This document shows positions 58,101 through 64,000 of a stretch of 64,000 nt of DNA, in pieces; positions within the stretch are counted from its first letter, which is position 1, and every line of letters starts with the position of its first letter. This DNA comes from Panonychus citri (taxonomy: Eukaryota; Arthropoda; Arachnida; Trombidiformes; Tetranychidae), in contig NW_026515546.1 of NCBI RefSeq assembly GCF_014898815.1, positions 1,226,501-1,290,500 of the forward strand, read 5' to 3'. The position numbers and the translations under genes were made by a program. The notes below the pieces were generated by a model. The model did not search any database. It was not told the origin of the DNA and worked only from the letters and a program-made list of their open reading frames with translations.

Positions 58101-58288
58101 CAATGGATCATCATCCACTTACCTGTCCAGAAATAATAAACAGTGCGGCAAAAGATTTGGAAATGGATCAACATTTTAACCTGAACTTTAAACTCAACAA
58201 AAATAATATAACTTCATACACTTCAATCATTGAATTTGTAATAACGACCTTAGGGGAACTTAAAAGATCATGTATTCTATTACTGTAA
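55133..58288 (+). CDS. LINE ORF2: endonuclease and reverse transcriptase
   Basis: 1051 residues, intact. Residues 1-220 form an APE-type endonuclease: NLVHWNVNKC at the start, a catalytic Glu in SINEISPTW, GDLNAECSLW near 141 and the terminal SDHN near 212. The reverse transcriptase spans about 430-720: MVRSPNYLFKTVDKIL, LDVSSAFDKVSLRRLV (first Asp), GTPQGSSSGPLLYVLALS, and the catalytic AYADDLLIII near 600, followed by LNLEKSKR and MKFLGYYF. Residues about 840-950 may be a degenerate RNase H-like region (DTDQITIGVG, LKLTVDSKS). The C-terminus has KCCSMDHHPLTC, an atypical Cys/His cluster. All key catalytic residues of EN and RT are present, so the copy may be functional. The start lies 1.44 kb after the ORF1 stop, which is unusually far. 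Confidence 0.9.
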   Translation: MLNLVHWNVNKCWEKMNNIISDERNKDAIISINEISPTWISFRIADKADQLEQGKIVKSKVIEFMDKKILINHHTCLVIPSKFVWTNLNIKMDNVLAIKLIINNKYYYLIAAYRHMSVNAKFFMEISELIKSIKGPILFCGDLNAECSLWSPRVVKFNTHCQEIWPGKFRSAHKPIIENFTFQRADLRTYIDCQLFTDEWILLKSGIIKTQSDHNILTMTVFSMNGESPRSTWRLKLRKLKLEIEIEEPVHPSNILTAESPLIKAINEVVNFPRKNGKWVNTTESFTSSSYRRKIRKLKSNEEIKQLRQKHDKLSNLKQKSFWQIISNIRRDDNPYILCDTEFHGRYRASIESQLMEFSKNKPIFNDADANFVEGKISDEEWAQSFKDTKRFRSSLGADGFEKKKWIKFRERNDLLLRSIVNQIFEISYIPECLRILGGGFVPKQNTNKVRMVRSPNYLFKTVDKILSYRLLNYCDENIPPETQFAFVKNANREKLILKMSFETNWSNIRILILDVSSAFDKVSLRRLVSSMREKQEDLASLVQSFGSNRWTTFNIDRSRMYFQESIGTPQGSSSGPLLYVLALSEQIQSLRSRGINIVAYADDLLIIIERKDDEEMIVEDVKEHLKNINLELNLEKSKRYEGNFREMKFLGYYFFVPFKFTDIKKVIDDLRAKLSSSFRCPQLTMATLPVKIKKLILSNIIYPKIRAIGYSIFLESKNTFVKIFQLLNSTTSIIESSTTSGAAIWSFYNMGHILENMWLEAWLFSNRSVNSKIHSDYVLNDSKALPQIDRQNKKQLMSRFVEDPVPRSVEYHLDTDQITIGVGPFNVNGYVYEKKTQWENYLLMIHAQLEFLKREKMENLIIIPNKLKLTVDSKSNYVNDTFAIMDQFKDLTWQWTYGDCIKYEFTPMRKENINTNWTSTNQWQEENKLEIRTELVKWLRNNGDAIASIFPAHECLFNEFGYAEKISYHKLIHHFENYQLRILNFKCCSMDHHPLTCPEIINSAAKDLEMDQHFNLNFKLNKNNITSYTSIIEFVITTLGELKRSCILLL

Positions 58289-58904
58289 CCTTAAATTTTA
58301 CCCACTCTCATCAATTTCCTCTCTTCCCAACCCCAACAATTACCATGTCCTTTTTTCCCAATCCTTTGTACGGTTGTAATTGCCGGAAACGATGAATATT
58401 AATTCATCGAAACCTCCCCTGAGGTCGCTGTTAAAGCTTCAATAAACTTATGAAAGAATCTGAAAAACAACAACAACAACCTGGAGATTCACAAACCAAT
58501 AAACAAATTAAAGTTACGTCTTTTTTTTTAATTAGTGTCCTAATTAAATTGATTATCTTGGTTTTTATTATTTACTCTGTTTATCTAAATTAGTGCCAAA
58601 ATTGAAATATTATAAGTAAATGTGTTGATCAATTTTCTAAATAAAAGAAAAAGTGAATTACATCGTAAAGGGAAAAAAAATACTCTCACCTAAAGAGTTG
58701 GTTTTTTTTTCTCTTCTCTCCTGATATATAAAACCAGCTTTTTTTTATATAGTCTTCATTTTCTGTTGATTTTTTTCTTCCTTTTTTGTCCAATTTTATA
58801 TTGAATTTCTTTAAATTTTGCTTATAGCAAATTTAGAGAGAAAAAGATTGATATATATATATAAATATAGAGAGAGAGATGGTGATGATTTGAAAGCCTG
58901 AAAC
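58289..58904. other. LINE 3' UTR and upstream region of sima
   Basis: 58289 to about 58480 is the LINE 3' UTR, relatively GC-rich, with AATAAA at 58441 and an A/CAA-rich tail. The rest is AT-rich, with T-tracts and a TATATATATAAATATAG segment at 58853-58869, shortly before the sima ATG at 58905. No further gene is seen. Confidence 0.55.
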
Positions 58905-61900
58905 ATGCAGCCAACTACTCGGAGGAAAAACTCTGAAAAGCGTAAGGAAAAGTCGAGATATGCGGCGCGAGCGAGACGAAGCCGTGAATCTGAGATATTC
59001 ACCGAGATGAGCGCCCTTTTACCCTTACACCAAACAATTGACAAAGCATCGACCATGAGACTTGCTATCAGCTTAATCCGAACCCGAGATCTAATGGAAA
59101 AGTGTAATTTCGAGATAACCAGATTCAAACACGACATTCTATCATCTTTTGATAAAACAATCGACATTTTTGATCTAATTGATACTTTCCTCATTGATGC
59201 TTTCCTAATCGTTTTAACTTCGGATGGTCATATACCCTATATATCGGAAAATGTTGAAAAATATCTTGGATTAAAGCAGATTGACCTTCTTGGTACCATG
59301 ATATTTGAATTCACCCATCCTTGTGACCATAATGACATTCGAGATGTACTAACCAATAAATCTGGTTCAATTCCAAGTCCATTTCTTATTCGTATCAAAT
59401 GTACAATAACCAGTAAAGGGAAAACGATTAACCTCAAATCAGCTGCTTATAAAGTTATCAAACTAACTGGTCATTGGATTGGTAATCAATCAACTGGCTA
59501 CCTTTGTCTTACTGGTGAACCATTGGCCTGTCCAACCAAAATCGACGGACCAATAGCAGGTCAAATGTTTCTTAGTCGCCATTCACCCGACATGAAATTC
59601 ACTGATATTGATGAGAGGTTAGTGTTTAAATCTTTCAATTGGATGAAATTTTCTTTTTGCTTCTTTGGCCTTTAATTGTTCAACTAATCAACTTTTGTCT
59701 TGTCTCTCTCTGTGTGTGTGTATCTCTTAATTATGTTAGATTTTATATGGATAATTATTATTGTTATATCTCGTTTACTTGATCTTTGGCCTGTAGAAGA
59801 AAAATCTTCAGATATTGATTATTATCTCAATTGAAAGAAAACTAGGGAAAAAAAAGTTGATATTCCTCTCTAAATGTTAGCGACACAATTAGATGTTGAA
59901 ACATTTTCTCAATCAATTGACAACAATTAACTTCTTTAAACGCTTAACCAATTAATTTACGAATAATCAACTGATCGAATATTTTTTTCTTCTCTTTCTC
60001 TCTTAAGATTCACCAAAGTTCTTGGCTACGAACAGGAAGATCTACTTGGTAAATCGGTATACAATCTATTCCATGCATCAGATTGTCTCAATCTAAGCGA
60101 TTGTTTCAAGACTTGTACGTAGATTAATTTTCATCTTAATCCACCAAATCATCTCATTACCTTAATCCTCAATCGATCAACGATTATGTGACAAGAGAAT
60201 CAGACAAAAAAAAAGCTAATCCAAAATGCATTTGATTTGAATTTACATTCATTTTACAAAAGTAAATCAAAATCAATATCCATAAGAAATGTGAATGATA
60301 TCAAATGAATCTGATTACTTCAGATCGTTTTTTCCCCGACTAATCACTAATCATCTCATGATTACTCTGGAATCACTATTATCATCTGAACATTATAAGT
60401 GGATAGTAAAACAATATGAGTCTGAAAGAACAAAAAAAAATAGTGATTATTATCAATGGATTAAGAGTGAAACGTTTAAATAGCCTCAAGAAGTTGAATT
60501 GTTGTATTTTTAGATTATCCAAATTAATAACTCCTCCTTTATCATCATGACTTTTCCCCATCATCATGTTCAGGGTTTTCCAAGTAAAATTCTGGTTGAA
60601 CAGAGAAACAGAAAATTAACTTTAATTTTCTTTCCAGATTCACAATAATTATCCTTCTCTCTCTCTCTTCTCTCTGACTGAAACTCTTAATCCTCATAAC
60701 TTAATCCATAAACTAATCTCTATACCCTTTATCTAAATGAATAGCCATGAATGTTCATTGAAAACTCTGATAGTTTGAAATTTCAGGAGAACTTTTTTTT
60801 CTTCTTTCTTTTTCCTTTGTCAATCAAGAATCGATTTTAGAAAAAAAAACTTCTCCTCTCTCTCTCTCTCTCTTCCTCAATCCTCCCCGCCTTTAAAACT
60901 TGCGACATTTTTTTTGGCTAATTAACAAAGTTAATCTTAATCTAAATTAATCCGCCAAAAAAAAGTGTTTCCTTTATTATTATCCCTTCACAATTTATAA
61001 ATATAAAAAGATTGATCTTGATAAAATTAACTGTAGATGTGAAGTTATGATTAAATTTGAAAAGAGTAACAGTTTTGTTCAGTGTGTTTGTTTTTAGCTC
61101 AGTAGATTAATTAATTAACCGATTTCATGGTGAATCAATTTTGTTTCTTTCATGATTGATCACATTTTTCTATCCTCTGGATATTCAATATTTTCTGACC
61201 AGGGAAGAAGATCCATTGATCTAAACTCATTCATCTTCGTCCCTGGTCAGTGTTTCATTCATTCATCTCCTCTTTACATTCACTCGAACACTTTGAGATA
61301 CCCTTTATATCCTCTCTGTATCTTCTCCCTGAAAATAATTCTCCCCACATGAAGATAGGGTGTCCTTTTTTTCTGAGACGTCTCCATGAGAGATAAGTTT
61401 ATTTTCCTTCCTCTTCCAGGAGCTTTTTTCTTTTGGTTATGGTCAATTCTGGTCACTGGGTAATTAGAATTTTCTCAAGGCCTCAATTGATTTTCTCTCT
61501 CTCTCTCGTTCTTCATTCATTCCGTATTAATAGTACTATTTGTGTGTAAATATATTCGATTAAGATAATTTCACTTTTGTTCTATTCTATTTGCACATTT
61601 CTCCTATTTGGATAACATCTTAACTGGGACACCCTTTCTTTCAAAATGATGAGCATCAATTATTTTAACCATGAACTTTTAACACAGAAAGTGAGAGGGA
61701 GAGGGAGGGAGGGAGTGAGAGAGAGAGAGAGAGAGAGAAATTAGGATTAACTTGATGATGATGATGTAGAAGAAAAAAAACAACTAAGAAGGAGATTAAT
61801 ATTTGATAAATTCGTTGATTACGTAAATGGGGGGAGAGGAAAAGTGGTCAACTCGATTGAGAGACTCTTTGGTATATACAGAGTGTTTCACTCTAGTGTT

Positions 61901-64000
61901 CCTAACGAAATTGAGTTGACCACTTATCTTGAGAATTGGTGACAGTTAAGAAAAAAAACTCTGGTCAGTTTTTTTTGCTCTCTCGTTGATTTCATTTTTT
62001 AAGAATATTCACCAAATGAATATAAGATATTGAATCGTTTCTGCGCATTCAAGTGGGTTGATTCAAAATCGAACACAAACTTTGACAATACCCTGTAAGG
62101 TAGAGAGAGAAAGACAGAGATAGAAAGAGAACGAGGATGAAAGAAAGAGAGAAGAAGATAAAAAAGAAAGTGAGGGAATGTAAAAAATAGGGAGAGTAAG
62201 AGTGAGAGTGAGAGATACATGATGAAGAAAGAGTAAGATTAGAGTGAGAGAGAGAGAGAGAGAAGAGATGATGATAATGGTGCAAGAAAAGTGAGAAAGA
62301 TCAAAAGTAAAAACTGTTTGTTACTCGACTCACAAACATACACATTCACCATACAGGGTGTTAAGAATATAACATATCCAGGGCTTAACATTTTCCCCTT
62401 GCGCATTAATCGTTTGCTGGATTTGTTGATGTTTCTCTTTTTTCCCACTACGATTAAACCACCTCTGTCTCTCTCTCTCTCTCTCTGTCTACCATTTACT
62501 ACGTTGCGCAATTTAATCTCCACCCAATTGCCGTTATTTTATTTCCACCCTGTACAACTTTCTCATAGTGTGTCCTCTACCCTTCTCATCATCATCATCA
62601 TCTTTTTGATCAACTTTTTTTTCCTTTGATTTTTTCCTTTTTTTCTCTCTCTGGTTTTCATTTTTGTTTCTTTTTTTTTAAATTAAATTATTTTTTTATT
62701 CTAATTGTTGTGTGTGTATGTGTATTTACCTCTCTCTCTACTGACCTTAATCTCTCTCTCACTTTCTCACTCTGTGTATATTTTCTCCCCATTCTCCCGA
62801 TTCAGTGTTCACCAAAGGCCAATCTGAGACTGGATATTACCGATTACTCGCTAAACGAGGTGGTTATATTTGGATACAAACCCAAGCAACGTTGATAACA
62901 GACAATCACACACAACAGCCAATCAGTGTTGTCTGTGTGAATTACGCTCTCAGGTAATTAAGTGTTTTTTTCTCTCTCCTCTCTTTGATTAGTGTTGATT
63001 GTTGGACGAGAGAAAATCGAAATTCTCTTATACCAAATTGATATTGTTCATGTTTTCTTTTAGCATTTCCTTGATTCGCTTTTCTTAATTTCTCTCACTT
63101 TTCCCTTGACTCAGTTTTCCCTTTTACTTTTTTGCTTCTTAATTTTCCCAATCACATTTACATCTCACTATGCATACTCACTCTCACTCTGTCTCTCTCG
63201 CTCTCTCTTTCACTCCCCCTTTTATACACTCTGAGGATTCCAATTAAGTAATTAAATTGATTACAATTAAACAATCAAAATGCAGGCAAATTAATGTCAT
63301 TGAAAATTTAACGGGAAATTAGTTGATCCCAATAGGTGGCGATTGAAAATCGTTAACACATTAGAAGCTCATTCATTTTGTTGATCATCATCAATTTTCA
63401 CCCTTTTCTTCATGATGAATAAAAGCTTATCCCATTGTATTTATCTCCCTATTTACATGAAATTAACTGAATTTACTAATGATTCATTTGTGTGCATGGA
63501 AATGATCATTATTAGTATTTCAATTTTCATTCAATTTCTCTTTTTTCTTGTTTCTTTTTTTTTCCATATAATCATCATCTCCTCTCTCTCTCTCTCTCCT
63601 CTATTGTCTTATCATTATTATTATTTGGTATTCAATTTTTTTCCCATTGTATTAATATTATATTATGCGTGATGAATTGATTTGCATTCATCCGGAAATG
63701 CTTGGATTGTATGATTTCCTGATTGTCATCATTTCTTGCTGTTCTTGCTTAAACCAATGCTGTTGCTGCTGCTCATTCATATCTTTATCTTTATCTTTCT
63801 TTCTCTCTCTCTCTCTCTATATATATATATTTTTTTGATTATCTACTGATTATCAATTCATGATTTACACTCACACACGATGATTAGTGGAATCGAGAAT
63901 CAAGAAGAGATTATCTCGGAAGAACAATGTCAAGAGAGGAAAAAGGAATCGTATCATTTGGTTGACAAGACTAATGATGTTCTTATTAAATTGGCAGCGT
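58905..64000 (+). CDS. sima: HIF-alpha / Sima (bHLH-PAS hypoxia factor), 5' part
   Basis: Oxygen-regulated transcription factor that pairs with ARNT/Tango. Exons 58905..59617, 60008..60114, 62806..62953 and 63888..64000 (runs off the window) encode the first 360 residues. bHLH at 1-70: KRKEKSRYAARARRSRES, then LPLHQTIDKASTMRLAIS; PAS-A about 85-225 with YISENVEKYLGLKQIDLLG and FTHPCDHNDIRDVL; SRHSPDMKFTDIDERF leads into PAS-B with LGYEQEDLLGKSVYNLFHAS, FTKGQSETGYYRLLAKRGGY and QPISVVCVNYALS. The PAS-B sequence and the RHSxDMKF block separate it from Trachealess and Single-minded. The helix-loop is three residues shorter than in HIF-1 alpha, and Tyr replaces Asp in the basic region (RYAAR for RDAAR). 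The third intron is 2.7 kb, far longer than others here. The degradation and activation domains lie outside. Confidence 0.93.
61195..61250 (+). other. Strong short hairpin in sima intron
   Basis: CTGACCAGGGAAGAAGAT (61195-61212) pairs with ATCTTCGTCCCTGGTCAG (61233-61250) at 17 of 18 positions around a 20-nt loop. The stem does not extend outward. It could be an intronic small-RNA precursor or a remnant of inverted termini. Confidence 0.45.
61842..61925 (+). other. Hairpin with a 17-bp stem, possible small-RNA precursor
   Basis: AAGTGGTCAACTCGATT (61842-61858) pairs with AATTGAGTTGACCACTT (61909-61925) at 16 of 17 positions. Inside lie short further pairings and a terminal AGAGTG/CACTCT stem (61880-61885 with 61889-61894). 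The total of 84 nt is in the size range of a miRNA precursor. A transposon origin is equally possible. Confidence 0.4.
62354..62552. mobile_element. Mariner-like MITE
   Basis: Inverted ends CAGGGTG (62354) and CACCCTG (62552) are both flanked by TA, the target-site duplication of Tc1/mariner elements. Beyond the first bases the ends match less well, but each has TGCGCA at about 43-47 nt from the tip. The 199-bp interior has no coding frame. A related end with CCCTG plus TA (62091-62097) and TGCGCA 49 nt away lies about 260 bp upstream. Confidence 0.5.

Larger units (their letters stand above)
52201..58470 (+). mobile_element. Non-LTR retrotransposon (LINE) with an antisense gene between ORF1 and ORF2
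   Basis: Coordinates run from the ORF1 start to the likely 3' tail; the 5' UTR extends further upstream by an unknown amount. ORF1 (zinc knuckles) and ORF2 (apurinic-type endonuclease plus reverse transcriptase) are both intact, implying a young or recently active copy. An AATAAA at 58441 and an A/CAA-rich stretch (58466-58481) mark the probable 3' end. The N-terminal endonuclease and CCHC ORF1 place it in the Jockey/I/R1-like assemblage by established LINE taxonomy; the clade needs a tree. Unusually, 1.44 kb separates the ORFs and holds a complete minus-strand zinc-finger gene. No target-site duplication was identified by eye. Confidence 0.85.
60115..62805. other. Long sima intron with repeats and hairpins
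   Basis: 2.69-kb intron between PAS-B-encoding exons. It holds two hairpins (61195-61250 and 61842-61925), a (GA) tract (about 61717-61738), a mariner-like MITE (62354-62552), an orphan related end near 62091, and long purine and pyrimidine runs. No extra exon is supported. Confidence 0.6.

Noticed and set aside
61357..61635. Inverted AGGGTGTCC / GGACACCCT pair resembling mariner ends
   Set aside because: Only nine bases match and neither side has the TA duplication in the right place; the sequence between shows no further symmetry.
62239..62895. Overlapping long frames on both strands in the sima intron
   Set aside because: They result from GA/CT-rich low-complexity DNA and include the true PAS-B exon in part; no independent gene is supported.
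1..64000. Search for tRNA, rRNA and CRISPR arrays
   Set aside because: No A/B-box tRNA pattern, rRNA-like block or regularly spaced direct repeats with unique spacers was found on either strand by eye.

Overview
The window is 64 kb of eukaryotic, AT-rich, gene-dense DNA from an arthropod. The genes have short introns (mostly about 50-500 nt, GT-AG), some have very large or single exons, and the non-coding DNA is full of AACAATTAAC-type words. Recognisable genes are animal-specific: an excitatory amino-acid transporter, DEG/ENaC channel, SSUH2, MIF4GD, Son of sevenless, ACSF2, hormone-sensitive lipase, LRP, HMG-CoA lyase and HIF-alpha/Sima. The compactness, intron-poor paralogues and base composition suggest an acariform mite, spider-mite-like. 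That identification is inference and not proven by any single marker.

Layout. 0.8-2.5 kb: SLC1/EAAT transporter (+). 3.65-5.1 kb: small unknown three-exon gene whose second intron carries a 379-bp inverted-repeat element and a 152-bp dispersed repeat. 5.4-6.6 kb: short single-exon DEG/ENaC-like protein. 7.4-10.3 kb: nine-exon SSUH2 homologue. 11.1-11.7 kb: small secreted Pro/Val/His-rich protein with a clear TATA box. 13.2-14.7 kb: MIF4G-domain protein (SLIP1/MIF4GD-like) that needs two compensating frame changes. 15.7-20.2 kb: Son of sevenless, nearly all in one 4-kb exon. 22.1-24.9 kb: thirteen-exon ACSF2-type acyl-CoA ligase. 26.7-33.4 kb: two intronless hormone-sensitive-lipase paralogues flanking an intronless unknown protein built of three internal repeats. 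34.2-38.5 kb: two PLAT-like secreted proteins with the same intron phases, with a minus-strand CRAL-TRIO gene between them. 39.3-45.2 kb (minus): LRP-type receptor. 47.4-48.2 kb (minus): secreted protein of three tandem repeats. 49.4-50.9 kb: HMG-CoA lyase. 52.2-58.5 kb: non-LTR retrotransposon with intact ORF1 (zinc knuckles) and ORF2 (endonuclease and reverse transcriptase). 58.9 kb to the end: first four coding exons of HIF-alpha (sima), running off the window.

The most unusual thing here is the retrotransposon. Its two ORFs are 1.44 kb apart, and that gap holds an intact, oppositely transcribed gene for a RING/TRAF-type zinc-finger protein, plus a short overlapping frame after it. The RING gene and ORF2 diverge from a 178-bp shared upstream region. 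If other copies keep this arrangement, it would be a LINE carrying an antisense candidate E3 ligase.

Functional groupings are loose, as expected for animal DNA: lipid metabolism (ACSF2, two lipases, HMG-CoA lyase, PLAT-like proteins, CRAL-TRIO), receptor and Ras signalling (LRP, SOS), and hypoxia response (Sima). No operon-like logic is implied. No tRNA, rRNA or CRISPR array was found.
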